33,891 bases of DNA. It comes from Fibrobacter succinogenes. GTDB lineage: Bacteria > Fibrobacterota > Fibrobacteria > Fibrobacterales > Fibrobacteraceae. The DNA lies in assembly GCA_902781185.1 (NCBI GenBank), contig CACZII010000003.1, positions 837 through 34,727 on the forward strand. The letters are read 5' to 3'. The stretch's first letter is position 1; each line of letters starts with the position of its first letter. The translations under genes were made by a program, and so were the position numbers. Shown in pieces: positions 17,682 to 26,365 of this stretch. Under the pieces are notes generated by a model, which was not told the origin of the DNA, did not search any database, and was given only the letters and a program-made list of their open reading frames with translations.

Positions 17682-18182
17682 TCAGCGGGCATCGGGGTCA
17701 ATCCAGTATCGCAAACGGCCCGTAATGTGCAGATTTGGCAGGCTGTCGCTGCATTTTCCGGAACGGCAGTCCGGGGTGTACAGTTCCAGGTCGGCAGTCC
17801 AGGTAGAGTCGTCCTTCTGGTCAAAACGGACAATGCTGCTGTCAGCAAGGATGGGAGCCTGGGTTAGGCCGCCGTAGTTGAACCAGGAATACTGCTGCAC
17901 AACGGGATTGTCCCCTAGAATGGGCCTGTTCACCATGATGGAGAACTGGTCTCCCCGCTTGCTCTCGCTAGCTCTTGTCCTTACCAGAAAATACCGGTGG
18001 TTGTTCTTGATAAACGGGACTTCCACGTCACTTTCGGCAAGTTCAATGGTGCGTTCGCCTTCTCCGTCAATCTTGTATTTCAGGTAACCGCCACCGTTGG
18101 CCTCCCAGCCGTCGTTGATATCGCTGCAGGCCATCAGCAGAAAAGAGACGGCTAGGCAGATTTTTAGGCGGGAGTTTTGCAT
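17682..18182 (-). CDS. Small predicted lipoprotein of unknown function
   Basis: 166 residues. A signal peptide with lipobox LMAC (Cys at about residue 19) predicts a lipid-anchored protein. The mature part starts SDINDGWEANGGGYLKYKIDG and is rich in beta-prone polar segments, such as HRYFLVRTRASES, WTADLELYTPDC and LHITGRLRYWID. Two further cysteines (TPDCRSGKC) could form a disulfide. I do not recognise a family. It is divergent from the PPTase gene with a 31 bp gap; TAGTTTAG precedes the ATG by 5 nt. Confidence 0.75.
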   Translation of the reverse strand: MQNSRLKICLAVSFLLMACSDINDGWEANGGGYLKYKIDGEGERTIELAESDVEVPFIKNNHRYFLVRTRASESKRGDQFSIMVNRPILGDNPVVQQYSWFNYGGLTQAPILADSSIVRFDQKDDSTWTADLELYTPDCRSGKCSDSLPNLHITGRLRYWIDPDAR

Positions 18183-18187
18183 AGCTA

Positions 18188-18195
18188 CTAAACTA
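18188..18195 (-). promoter_or_regulatory. TAGTTTAG box of the small lipoprotein gene
   Basis: TAnnTTTG-like with A in place of the third T, 5 nt before the ATG on the minus strand. It is back to back with the exact TATCTTTG box at 18202. Confidence 0.4.
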
Positions 18196-18201
18196 GAAAA
18201 T

Positions 18202-18209
18202 TATCTTTG
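18202..18209 (+). promoter_or_regulatory. TATCTTTG promoter box of the PPTase gene
   Basis: An exact TAnnTTTG match, 4 nt before ATG 18214. A TTTTG lies 22 nt upstream of the box, at roughly the distance of the Bacteroidetes -33 element. The box decides the start: the in-frame ATG at 18097 would lie inside the divergent lipoprotein gene. Confidence 0.6.
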
Positions 18210-18213
18210 GACT

Positions 18214-18777
18214 ATGGATGGCGATTTGTTCCCAGTTTCTACTTTGCATGGTACGGTCTATCTGGCCGTTGTTCCAAAGCAAGACCATAGGGCGCACATC
18301 TTCCAGGAATTATCCCGAGCCCTTGATCGCCAGGTGACCGAGCTGGACCTGAAGATAGGGGAGGGCTCGACACGTCCAGAATTTCCGGGGCTTCCTGTAG
18401 ATGCCAACTGGACCCACTCTAAGGAAATCTGCGTGCTGGCCTTTTCCAGGGAATGCCGTGTGGGAATAGATCTGGAATTCCATTCCAGAAATCGCTTAAA
18501 GCTTGCGGAGCGTTTTTTCTCCAGTGTTGAGGTGGAACGTCTGAACCAGACATTACAGAGTGATGGCGCCCCCGCCGCTCAAAACTTGTTCTATACCCTA
18601 TGGTGTCGCAAGGAGGCCTTCTTCAAGTGCCGCGGCGGGGACTTTTTCGAAGGAACCTTACGTAGGCCCATGCTCGAACCCCTCATAGAAGGAGTTTCCT
18701 TGATGAACCTGAATCCGGCCGAATTCGGCATACAGGGAGACTGCTCCCTGTGTCTTGCCACGATGGCTCTAGGCTAG
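18214..18777 (+). CDS. 4'-phosphopantetheinyl transferase (Sfp/AcpT-like)
   Basis: 187 residues from ATG 18214. The magnesium-binding motif VGIDLE (about 85-90) and WCRKEAFFK (about 131-139) are the two signatures of the Sfp-type superfamily; THSKEICVLAFS precedes the first. It transfers 4'-phosphopantetheine from CoA to a carrier-protein serine. No carrier protein, polyketide or peptide synthetase gene is nearby, so the target is unknown; it could be a fatty-acid ACP or a secondary pathway. Its stop codon overlaps the stop codon of the convergent gene (shared CTAG at 18774-18777). Confidence 0.87.
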   Translation: MDGDLFPVSTLHGTVYLAVVPKQDHRAHIFQELSRALDRQVTELDLKIGEGSTRPEFPGLPVDANWTHSKEICVLAFSRECRVGIDLEFHSRNRLKLAERFFSSVEVERLNQTLQSDGAPAAQNLFYTLWCRKEAFFKCRGGDFFEGTLRRPMLEPLIEGVSLMNLNPAEFGIQGDCSLCLATMALG

Positions 18778-19211
18778 TTCTTTACTTCGCTGTTGGCAGG
18801 GCCTGCGCCTGGCTGGGGAGCTTCCAATGCATACAAGGGCAGGGCCGCATATTCCTCGTCATCGATAATCAGGCGGACGATATACTTGTCCGGACGCTCG
18901 ATTTTCAGGCGTTGCATGTTCAGGATCAGGTTCATGGCAGCTGTGTCGAAACCCTTGGCCACAGGCTCAAAGTTAATGTTCGATTCCATGGCGGGAACAA
19001 TGGGGTGGCCGCACACGTCCTCGATGGAAAGTATCAGCTTGTGGACGCCTGCTTCAGCGCGCTGGTAGCGGACCCGGAAGGCTGCTGCACATTGGGGTAT
19101 CACCAGAGGGAACTGTGTAAAGATGCGGTCAAAGGCACCGAGAATATTCAGGCGGCCGCCGGCACCGTTGGCCGTGGCGGCATCGCAAATAGAGGCGATT
19201 TCAACAATCAT
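18774..19211 (-). CDS. DUF6941-like protein
   Basis: 145 residues. The N-terminus MIVEIASICDAATANG, then GRLNILGAFDRIF, FPLVIPQCAAAFRVRYQR and HKLILSIEDVCGHPIVPAME resemble small bacterial proteins annotated DUF6941, whose function is not known to me. No signal peptide or membrane segment is visible, so it is probably cytoplasmic. The start lies only 3 nt after the stop of the giant lipoprotein gene, so translation is probably coupled. The C-terminus is Pro/Ala-rich and disordered (ALEAPQPGAGPANSEVKN). Confidence 0.7.
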   Translation of the reverse strand: MIVEIASICDAATANGAGGRLNILGAFDRIFTQFPLVIPQCAAAFRVRYQRAEAGVHKLILSIEDVCGHPIVPAMESNINFEPVAKGFDTAAMNLILNMQRLKIERPDKYIVRLIIDDEEYAALPLYALEAPQPGAGPANSEVKN

Positions 19212-19214
19212 ATA

Positions 19215-22200
19215 TTAAGGCTTGGTGTTGATAGTCCAGTTTCCAGAAATGTTTTTCATGACAATGGGGCCGTTGTTCTTGCTTGTCGACCCAGAACTTG
19301 GCCATGAAATCATGGAGATGTATACACCTCCATTGTTGTCAATTGCGATTTGGGGGGCAAAACCGTAAAGGTTATATCCGTGACTTGCCTGGAATGGGCC
19401 TTTGAAATATGGGAGCTGATTTTCGCCATAAGGTTTCCAGCTGACGCCATCGAAGGTGTAGGCATGGCAGTGTGAGAAACCACGTCCGTTGTCATCGATG
19501 GCAGCATAGGCCTTGTTACCTTTTGCCGCAATCCGAATATTCGGCGGCGGAGTACCTTCTTTCAAGAGTGTTGTAGAATTGAATGAAAGACTTCCTGACC
19601 TAAGAGACCCCTTCTTTACGTAAACGCCCATCATGTCTACGTTGGAAGTACGATATATATAGCCCATATAGATGTCATTTACGTTATCGGTAGCAAGACT
19701 AATGCTGGCAACTTCATCACCAAGATTACCTGTAGTGGCGGCAGTCGTGTATGGTGGAGTGTTGTAAATCGCATAATAAGACTTATACCTGCTTGAATTG
19801 TCTGTATAGGTTGTAAGTAAAACACCTTCGCTAGAAAGCACAGCATTGACATCTCTGACAGTTACACCCTCGTTGATTACAACGTTATTCCACGTGTTGT
19901 TGCTCCAGTAACTAAAGGTTGGATGGCTATTCTGCGTATAAGCAACCACAAGCATTCCTGAAGTAGGATGGGTGGCCAAGTTCACAGAGGTTACCCCGGC
20001 AAAACCCGTTCCCAATGTTGCCCAAGGCGATGTGCCTCCGCTGGATTTGTAAACTTTCAAATCATTACTAGTGGTGAGAACCGCCATATACAGGTTTCCA
20101 AGACCATTTACCATCCGGATTGCGGTTACGGGGTCTAAGGTGTCCACGGAAATCGAATCTAGAGTGGACCATGCCCCACCAACGTAGTTCTTGGTAACGA
20201 TGTCTCCTGACGATGAAAGGAAGGAAACAGAAAGTCCACCACCGAGAGGGGCGATAGCAGGGGGTGTCCGGTTTGTTGACTTTTGCAGTACCGTATCGCC
20301 ATCTGCCAAGTTTTTCCAAGCTCTGCGGACATAGATGTTACGGCATGTAACTTGGGCCTGGTGCCGTTTCAAGAAAGCAGCGTCGCCGGGGTTGCTAGAA
20401 ACGCTGTCTCTAAAGTCCAGACACATGGAAATGGTCCCCTCTTGGGTAGGCCTTCTGAAGGCTTGGTTGAACTGCGCCATGGCAGTATCAATTGAAGGTT
20501 TACCTGTGGTGTCTCCGAGATAAAAGCCTCCGCCCACATTACTGAACTGCCAATAAAATTCCATGTTATTTGTGTCACCGATAGTGCCAATCTTAGACTG
20601 GAATCCACCCCATTGGGGCGAATAGTAGTAGAGGGCTTCTCCACTTTGTGCTTCGTCTCCACTCCAGGGATAGATTGTGTCCGCTGCGGTAATTTTGCCC
20701 ACAGGAAGGTCGTTGGCCGTGGTAAGCACTTTTACGTGCGTGGTGTCGCGGAATACGAGGCCTGTTAACTTTTCCTCAGCTGAGACAACGCAATACAAAT
20801 CGCGGCCTTGAGAGCTCAATGTCTCGCGGTAGTCATAGAATCGTTCGCCGTTCTTGTAGTAGTCCAACTTTCGAAGTGCCTCTGCAGCCTGCTTGTTGTC
20901 TTTGTAGAAGCATTGCCAACTATACCAGTTGATTCCTTCCCAAACGTTGTTGATAGAAGCGTTCAAAAAGAATATGTCTCCCTGTACGGCGTATATGTGT
21001 GACTCGACAACGGAAATGACTGGCAAATCTGTAGAGTATTTAAGGTACATGGTGGCGGTGACAGCGTTACCGTCGTCGTCGGTAGCGCGTGCAACACAGT
21101 AGTAATCTACCGATGCGCTTGGCGCTGTCCATGTTGTGTCAAAGGAGGATACGGTCTTCCAGTTGTTGGCTATTTCGGTGGTGTTTGCTCCACAGCTCCA
21201 TTCCCGCTTGGCGATGTAGCCCATGGTTCCTTCGTACGGGTCGCGGGCAGTCGCGCTCAGGACGATATCGAAACCGGCACGTATATAGGCTGAATCTCTG
21301 GCAAGGGTCAGTATAGGCGGAGCCAGTTCCACATCGAAGCGTGTGGTGTCGCTGGCCGTAAGGCCGTCATCGTCGGTAACCTGCACAATGCACAGGTAGT
21401 TGCTTTGTGCAGTGTTGGGCATGATGGCGTTGTAGGTGTTCTTACCAGTGCTAGTCAGTTTGTCTAAGATGTGAATGTCGCTACCGGGCCCACAGCCCCA
21501 CTCGTAAGATACAATCCTTCCTGGAAGGTCTGTTTCAGCAGAATCTTTTGCGTTTGCGTATAGGGCCACAGTATCCTTGATGGTTCTTTTGAAGTATTCG
21601 TTCACGGTAACTGTCGGCGGTGCCTTGAATACATTGTAGGTGACTGTGTCAAGCGAATAAAGGGTTGCCAAGTTTGCGTCAAGATCTTTTTCTGCTTCGT
21701 CCACGGCACGCATGACGCAATAGTACTCTCCTGGCGTTGTCGGCATGGTTACGGTTGGTACTTCGCCTTTGCGGCCTTGCCAGGTACTTTGCCAGTTTGA
21801 AACCTTTAGATTGTCCAGGTTGCTTCCGCAGATGTAATCTACGTAGATGCCACCTCCAAGAAGGTTGCTGGCCGTGTATTTCAACTGCTCCCGGTCCTTG
21901 ATGGTGACTCTATCGAATTGGATATCCAAACGTATCGTCGGGATATCCTTGATAACTTTGAACACCATGGTGACTGAGTCCCTCTGGTTGTCGTCGTCCA
22001 TAGCCCATACGTAACACTTGTAGTTGGTTTGCTCGGTATTGGGTAATTGTATTACAAGCGAACTGTCCTTTACCTTTTGGGGCGAGGCAAACGTTGTAAT
22101 ATTGTCGGCTCCTGAGCCGCAGCGCCAGCCGACCTTCTGAATGGTTCCGTACTTGTCCTTGGCGGTGTATTCCACGATATGCGTTGAATTGACTTTCTTG

Positions 22201-24587
22201 GTGATGACGCCTTCGTTGTCATCTACGGTAATGGTCGGGGGGTCGGCAATGACGTTGACCTGCAGGGTATCTGTGGCGACATCCGAGTCATTGTTGGTCA
22301 CCTTGATTGCAATCTTCTTTACACCCACTGTTGTCCAGGACTTTGTGGGACTCAGGTTGTCTGAAGCAAAGCAGTTCTCCGTTACATTAGAACCATCGAT
22401 GCAGGTCCAGGTGACGGTCCTGCCTTCGGAGGCATCGCTGTTGTTGGCGACAACCTCGGTGGATAGCGTGATTACGTCATTCAGGGTAATGGTCGTGTCG
22501 TAGGCGGGGGACTTGATGGTCACCATAGGACCACTACTATAGAAACCGAATCTTACGATATTGGAAATGGCGCCATTGTCTGCAATGGCCTGCATAGTGT
22601 AGCGGGTGTTGCTGACTGCTCCCGGGAGGTTGTCTTTTTGTAGCTGGAGCTGGGCTGTACCGTTAGAGGTGTCCACGTTTATTTGTCGTGGAGAATCCCC
22701 GGGGACATTCGTTTTCCAAGTCACCTTTTTAATCGGCGGGTCCGCCTTTTCGATGATAGCCTTGAAGGTGAGCTTTGCCGACCCACCTGCCATGGCGGAA
22801 CTGGCGTCGTTTACGGTAATGACCATATTCGTGGCAGATATGGTAAACGTAATGGTCGTGTCGGTGTGGTATCCAGCACTATCGGTAGCGGTAAGCTTGA
22901 AGCTGTAGTCTCCGTCAGGAAGGCCGAATAGGTCGACACTCCAGGCATAGCTGGTCATGTTAGAGAATTTGCACTTGTCGCTCTTTGCACTGCAGGTTTC
23001 CTTGCCCAGTACTGCTGTCGCCGTCTTGACCTGGGAGCCGTAGTCGCTGAACCTTCCCGATATGGTAAAGGCGCGGGTTGAGATGGTATCTTCAACGCCC
23101 TTGATGTTGTAGATTCTGGGAGGAGCGGGGTCCTTCAGCAAAATGGGAGGCAGTTCCTTCTCGTCGCCGGCGTTGATATTGGGAGTCCTGGTTGTGACCT
23201 TTACGAAGCCCCTGCCGGTTTCGTCCGTGGCGGTCAGCCTGAAGGTCCCTGCGGGCAGGTCGGAAACCCTGAATTCACCCTTAGGCGAAGTCATGGCCGT
23301 GTAGATGTTGTTTGTGTCGGCGATGTTCACCAGGGCAATCTTGATGCCTTCGTGATTGGAAAGCCCTTCGAACTTGGCCGTTCCCGTGAAGTCGCAGGTA
23401 GACTTGCTGGGGCCCAGATAGAAGTACCTCGGGCGTTTTCCCTTGCTGGTCTTTATCTTTTCGGCCACAACGGTATCGTAGCCGTCGGTCACCCACACAT
23501 CCCAGGAGAAGTACCTTCCTGTAAAGCCGAGCTTTTTCAAGGCGTTCTCGCCGTCTTCAATGACGGCGAAGCTGGTGGAGGTGCTGTTCTTCAGTACCAG
23601 GTCGTATACGTTGGACAGGTTCAGGTCGCTTTCCTGGTTGTCAGGCGTAGGAGCGACGCGGACATAGTACCTTAGCTGGTCTTCGTTGTCCTTGTCGTGG
23701 CCCTCGTAGAACAGTCGGAAGGACTCTACCGTGTCGCTTATCCTCTGTTGGTCGTCGGGGCCCAGAATCTTGATGGTGGGCAGCTGATTAAAATGCAGGT
23801 TAACGCTGTCCTTGGTGGTATTGTTGTCGTCATCGGTGACGAAGATGTAAATCTTTTGGTTCCCCAGGCTGTCCGTGAGGGTGGAATCATAGGGGATAGT
23901 GATAAGCAGGCTGTCCGAGAATTCGTCTTTGGTGTATTTCCAGTCCTTGGGTTCCTTCTTGCCCTTGGCATCTACATCCACCTTGAACGAGGTAATGGTT
24001 CCGAAGGAGTCCAGAGCCAGCACGGGGAAGGTTATAGAACTCTTTGCTCTGGTCCATAGGGTGTCTTTGGGAACTCCAAGGTAGGGTGGTGTGTTGATGA
24101 CCCTAATGAACTGGTCCTTGCCTGCAGTATCTGTTGCGCTGTTTCCGTCTACGGCTACGAATAGGGGTGAATATACGCCTTCTTTAAAATAGACCCAGGA
24201 CTGGGGAGTGGCGTTGTGACCCGTAACCAGGGTCTTTTTCATCTTGTCTTTTCCCTTGCCCGTGGTATCCTTCACGAGGCTATCTAGGATCCACTGGTAC
24301 AGATAAATCTTGTTGGCGTTATAGCGTAAGAAACCCATCATATGGATGGTGTCGCCGATGGTGACGGTAACGGTATCGCTAACGATAACGGAGTCGGGGT
24401 TAGGCAGGTTGATAATGGAGTCGGCAAAGGCATCTGGGTTTTCAAAGGCTGCACGCTGGACGAACACCACGGAATGGTTGTTCCGCAAGTTCACGTTTTC
24501 CTTGATGGAAGACTCCCTGGAACAGTTGATCAGGGACATCATGCACAAGGCAAGCCCGAATAAAAAAAACAAACTTTTTAACCGCAT
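19215..24587 (-). CDS. Giant surface lipoprotein with tandem cysteine-paired Ig/PKD-like repeats
   Basis: 1790 residues. The signal peptide ends in a lipobox-like LINC (Cys at about 22), so it is probably a lipid-anchored surface or periplasmic protein. Residues about 60-390 hold PKD/Ig-like modules (FVTDDDNNTTKDSV, LPTIKILGPDD). About 390-500 is a carboxypeptidase-regulatory-like fold (FTGTAKFEG, SPKGEFRVSDLPAGTFRLTA), and about 505-590 an Ig-like module. From about 680 to 1270 come tandem modules of roughly 100 residues. Five of them have one Cys in a W/Y-x-C strand (about 823, 917, 1031, 1129, 1223) and a second 34-40 residues later in a YxC...A/VxDDD strand. About 1426-1790 contains repeated short strands, such as LYMAVLTTSNDLKVY, suggesting a beta-propeller. 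AGAGGA precedes the ATG. The ligand is unknown. Confidence 0.8.
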   Translation of the reverse strand: MRLKSLFFLFGLALCMMSLINCSRESSIKENVNLRNNHSVVFVQRAAFENPDAFADSIINLPNPDSVIVSDTVTVTIGDTIHMMGFLRYNANKIYLYQWILDSLVKDTTGKGKDKMKKTLVTGHNATPQSWVYFKEGVYSPLFVAVDGNSATDTAGKDQFIRVINTPPYLGVPKDTLWTRAKSSITFPVLALDSFGTITSFKVDVDAKGKKEPKDWKYTKDEFSDSLLITIPYDSTLTDSLGNQKIYIFVTDDDNNTTKDSVNLHFNQLPTIKILGPDDQQRISDTVESFRLFYEGHDKDNEDQLRYYVRVAPTPDNQESDLNLSNVYDLVLKNSTSTSFAVIEDGENALKKLGFTGRYFSWDVWVTDGYDTVVAEKIKTSKGKRPRYFYLGPSKSTCDFTGTAKFEGLSNHEGIKIALVNIADTNNIYTAMTSPKGEFRVSDLPAGTFRLTATDETGRGFVKVTTRTPNINAGDEKELPPILLKDPAPPRIYNIKGVEDTISTRAFTISGRFSDYGSQVKTATAVLGKETCSAKSDKCKFSNMTSYAWSVDLFGLPDGDYSFKLTATDSAGYHTDTTITFTISATNMVITVNDASSAMAGGSAKLTFKAIIEKADPPIKKVTWKTNVPGDSPRQINVDTSNGTAQLQLQKDNLPGAVSNTRYTMQAIADNGAISNIVRFGFYSSGPMVTIKSPAYDTTITLNDVITLSTEVVANNSDASEGRTVTWTCIDGSNVTENCFASDNLSPTKSWTTVGVKKIAIKVTNNDSDVATDTLQVNVIADPPTITVDDNEGVITKKVNSTHIVEYTAKDKYGTIQKVGWRCGSGADNITTFASPQKVKDSSLVIQLPNTEQTNYKCYVWAMDDDNQRDSVTMVFKVIKDIPTIRLDIQFDRVTIKDREQLKYTASNLLGGGIYVDYICGSNLDNLKVSNWQSTWQGRKGEVPTVTMPTTPGEYYCVMRAVDEAEKDLDANLATLYSLDTVTYNVFKAPPTVTVNEYFKRTIKDTVALYANAKDSAETDLPGRIVSYEWGCGPGSDIHILDKLTSTGKNTYNAIMPNTAQSNYLCIVQVTDDDGLTASDTTRFDVELAPPILTLARDSAYIRAGFDIVLSATARDPYEGTMGYIAKREWSCGANTTEIANNWKTVSSFDTTWTAPSASVDYYCVARATDDDGNAVTATMYLKYSTDLPVISVVESHIYAVQGDIFFLNASINNVWEGINWYSWQCFYKDNKQAAEALRKLDYYKNGERFYDYRETLSSQGRDLYCVVSAEEKLTGLVFRDTTHVKVLTTANDLPVGKITAADTIYPWSGDEAQSGEALYYYSPQWGGFQSKIGTIGDTNNMEFYWQFSNVGGGFYLGDTTGKPSIDTAMAQFNQAFRRPTQEGTISMCLDFRDSVSSNPGDAAFLKRHQAQVTCRNIYVRRAWKNLADGDTVLQKSTNRTPPAIAPLGGGLSVSFLSSSGDIVTKNYVGGAWSTLDSISVDTLDPVTAIRMVNGLGNLYMAVLTTSNDLKVYKSSGGTSPWATLGTGFAGVTSVNLATHPTSGMLVVAYTQNSHPTFSYWSNNTWNNVVINEGVTVRDVNAVLSSEGVLLTTYTDNSSRYKSYYAIYNTPPYTTAATTGNLGDEVASISLATDNVNDIYMGYIYRTSNVDMMGVYVKKGSLRSGSLSFNSTTLLKEGTPPPNIRIAAKGNKAYAAIDDNGRGFSHCHAYTFDGVSWKPYGENQLPYFKGPFQASHGYNLYGFAPQIAIDNNGGVYISMISWPSSGSTSKNNGPIVMKNISGNWTINTKP

Positions 24588-24701
24588 TATTCAATCCTCT
24601 ATAATACGCTCTTCACGATATAAATTTATCTTTTTTTAGACGAAATAGGGTATGCGGTCTAGGCGTCCTTGTCGCATAATTGTTGAAAATGGGAGCTTTT
24701 T
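24588..24701. promoter_or_regulatory. Divergent promoter region, giant lipoprotein / prepilin peptidase
   Basis: 114 bp between divergent starts. TAAATTTA at 24621-24628 is its own reverse complement and fits TAnnTTTn on both strands; TATCTTTT follows on the plus strand at 24627-24634. Both would give leaders of tens of bases. The genes here have ribosome binding sites (AGAGGA; GGGAGC), unlike the leaderless set. Confidence 0.35.
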
Positions 24702-25532
24702 ATGGAGAATATTCCACTTTGGTATGGCTTAATCCTCTTTTTTGCGTTGGGCGCCTGCATAGGCAGTTTTTACAACGTGATTGTTTACCGGATGCCTCGC
24801 GGAATGTCCCTGATTAACCCGCCTTCTCATTGCCCCTTGTGTAAGAAGCGGATTCCTGTCCGCTACAATTTACCTATCGTGGGGTGGCTCTGGTTGCGCG
24901 GGAAGAGTGCTTGCTGCAAGCAACCCATTAGTGTGATTTACCCTATCGGTGAAGGCCTTTGTGGTTTGCTGGGTGCCCTTGCTCTTTTTTCTGCCAACTG
25001 GAATGTGGGGTGGACTGCTCCCGTGACCAACTGGGTCGATTCCCTGGCCATGCTCTGGCTGCTCCTGGGCTTGTATCCTGTGTGTGCTGTTGATATTAAG
25101 TACAAACTAATACCCGATTCCATCTCGGTCGGGGGTATCGTGGTGGGCCTTGTGCTTTCCATGTTCCCGGGGGGAGTTTCGCCCTTTGGAAGTCTGATTG
25201 GTGCCGTAGGTGCCGGTGGTGGCCTTTGGCTTTTGGGCTTTATTGCCTCAAAAATCCTGAAAAAGGACGCCATGGGTTTTGGAGATGTTAAACTGCTGGC
25301 GGGCTATGGTGCCCTCATGGGGTTGAATGCTGCTGTAGAGGTGTTAATCCTTGCCGCCTTGCTTGGCATTCTGGTCATGATTCCCTGGGCAAAAATCATG
25401 GAAAAGAGGGGTTTCGCCGATGGTACAGGTCAGATCCCCTTTGGCCCGTTCCTTGCCGTCTCGGCTCCGGTCATGTACCTGTGGGGCCAGGACCTGTTAG
25501 ACTTGTACGTACGCTTTGTCGTTGGTGAATAG
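24702..25532 (+). CDS. Prepilin peptidase / type IV leader peptidase (A24 family)
   Basis: 276 residues, an integral membrane aspartic protease that cleaves (and in many members N-methylates) type IV pilin and type II secretion pseudopilin leaders. The N-terminal domain has GSFYNVIVYRMPRGMSL and Cys44/Cys47 (HCPLC). The second zinc pair is altered: Ser69 stands where the first Cys is expected, with Cys71 and Cys72 adjacent. PISVIYPIGEG leads to the peptidase part with catalytic Asp in AVDIKYKLIPD and in GFGDVKLLAGYGALMG. Several hydrophobic helices cover the rest. No pilin gene is nearby. GGGAGC about 7 nt before the ATG can act as ribosome binding site. Confidence 0.93.
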   Translation: MENIPLWYGLILFFALGACIGSFYNVIVYRMPRGMSLINPPSHCPLCKKRIPVRYNLPIVGWLWLRGKSACCKQPISVIYPIGEGLCGLLGALALFSANWNVGWTAPVTNWVDSLAMLWLLLGLYPVCAVDIKYKLIPDSISVGGIVVGLVLSMFPGGVSPFGSLIGAVGAGGGLWLLGFIASKILKKDAMGFGDVKLLAGYGALMGLNAAVEVLILAALLGILVMIPWAKIMEKRGFADGTGQIPFGPFLAVSAPVMYLWGQDLLDLYVRFVVGE

Positions 25533-25555
25533 TTTTACAAGGGCTAAATAAGAGC

Positions 25556-25592
25556 ATAAAAAAGAACAGCCTCCCGTGGGGAGGCTGTTCTT
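25556..25592 (-). terminator. Strong terminator of the acidic-linker beta-barrel gene
   Basis: AAGAACAGCCTCCC (25562-25575), loop GTG, GGGAGGCTGTTCTT (25579-25592): a perfect 14 bp stem. On the minus strand it runs into TTTTTTATG. It may also end the prepilin peptidase transcript, but the plus side has only a short T run. Confidence 0.9.
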
Positions 25593-25614
25593 GAATGTCT
25601 TGAAACGTTCCAGA

Positions 25615-26358
25615 TTACAGGAAGAACCAGCTGAGTTCGATGCCTGCCTGGGTGCCGAAGACGAAGCGGCCAGTAGACGTTTCGTCGCCACCTGCAGTCT
25701 TGTCGTCGCTCATCAGGTAATCAAAGCCGAGGCCAATCTTGCCGGTGAGGAAGACGTTGCTTACGAGTTCAGCCTGAACACCGAAGATGACGTCGAACTG
25801 GAGGGCGCTTTCGGAATAAGTGTCATTGCCGGTTCCGTTCGGGGTTGTCTTTTCACCAGCGCTGGCATAGATGACGTCGGCACCGATGTAGCTAGGCAGG
25901 AGCGGGGTGGGGAGGAAGAAATCGAATTCGGCACCAATGAGGAGTGGGGTGTAGTCGTCTGTTCCGTCATTTGTGGTTTCGTTGCCACCATTGGGTGTGT
26001 AGGTCGTGGTGGTGACGCCATAATGGGCAAGTCCGAAGATAGCGGCAAGCTGCATGCTTTCGTTCAGGCGGAACTTGAGCTTGATGTACTCGGTAGTACC
26101 AAGGGCGGTGTTTTGGTCCCAACCCACACCGATTCCCATGAAACCGAGGGAAGTGGGAGCCGTTGTAGATTTCTTCTTTTCGGCCTTCTTAGGAGCCGGA
26201 GCCGGAGCAGCTTCTTCCTCTTCCTCTTCTTCGTAGGCAGGGGCCTTGGCTACCTTGGCAGGGGCGGCTTCTTCTTCTTCGTATTCTTCGTCGTCCTGAG
26301 CGTAGCCGTAGCTGCAAAGAGCCAGAGCAATGACGGCAGAAAGGAATATCTTCTTCAT
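25615..26358 (-). CDS. Outer-membrane beta-barrel protein with acidic Glu/Pro/Ala linker
   Basis: 247 residues from ATG 26358. An upstream in-frame ATG (26364) is only 1 nt from AAGGAG, whereas 26358 is 7 nt away, so the second is the start. The signal peptide ends near GYA (about residue 20). Residues about 21-65 are low complexity: two runs of Glu (up to seven) separated by Pro/Ala/Lys stretches. A barrel follows, with strand-like segments LGFMGIGVGWDQN, IKLKFRLNESMQLAAIFGLAHYG, LIGAEFDFFLP, ALQFDVIFGVQAEL and a terminal GIELSWFFL. A consensus promoter and a 14 bp-stem terminator suggest an abundant protein. Exact role unknown. Confidence 0.8.
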   Translation of the reverse strand: MKKIFLSAVIALALCSYGYAQDDEEYEEEEAAPAKVAKAPAYEEEEEEEAAPAPAPKKAEKKKSTTAPTSLGFMGIGVGWDQNTALGTTEYIKLKFRLNESMQLAAIFGLAHYGVTTTTYTPNGGNETTNDGTDDYTPLLIGAEFDFFLPTPLLPSYIGADVIYASAGEKTTPNGTGNDTYSESALQFDVIFGVQAELVSNVFLTGKIGLGFDYLMSDDKTAGGDETSTGRFVFGTQAGIELSWFFL

Positions 26359-26365
26359 GTACATT

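Noticed and set aside
19215-24587. Giant protein as a phage tail fibre or RTX toxin
   Set aside because: It has a lipobox signal peptide, Ig/PKD-like modules and a propeller-like end; there are no phage neighbours and no Gly-Asp-rich RTX nonapeptides.
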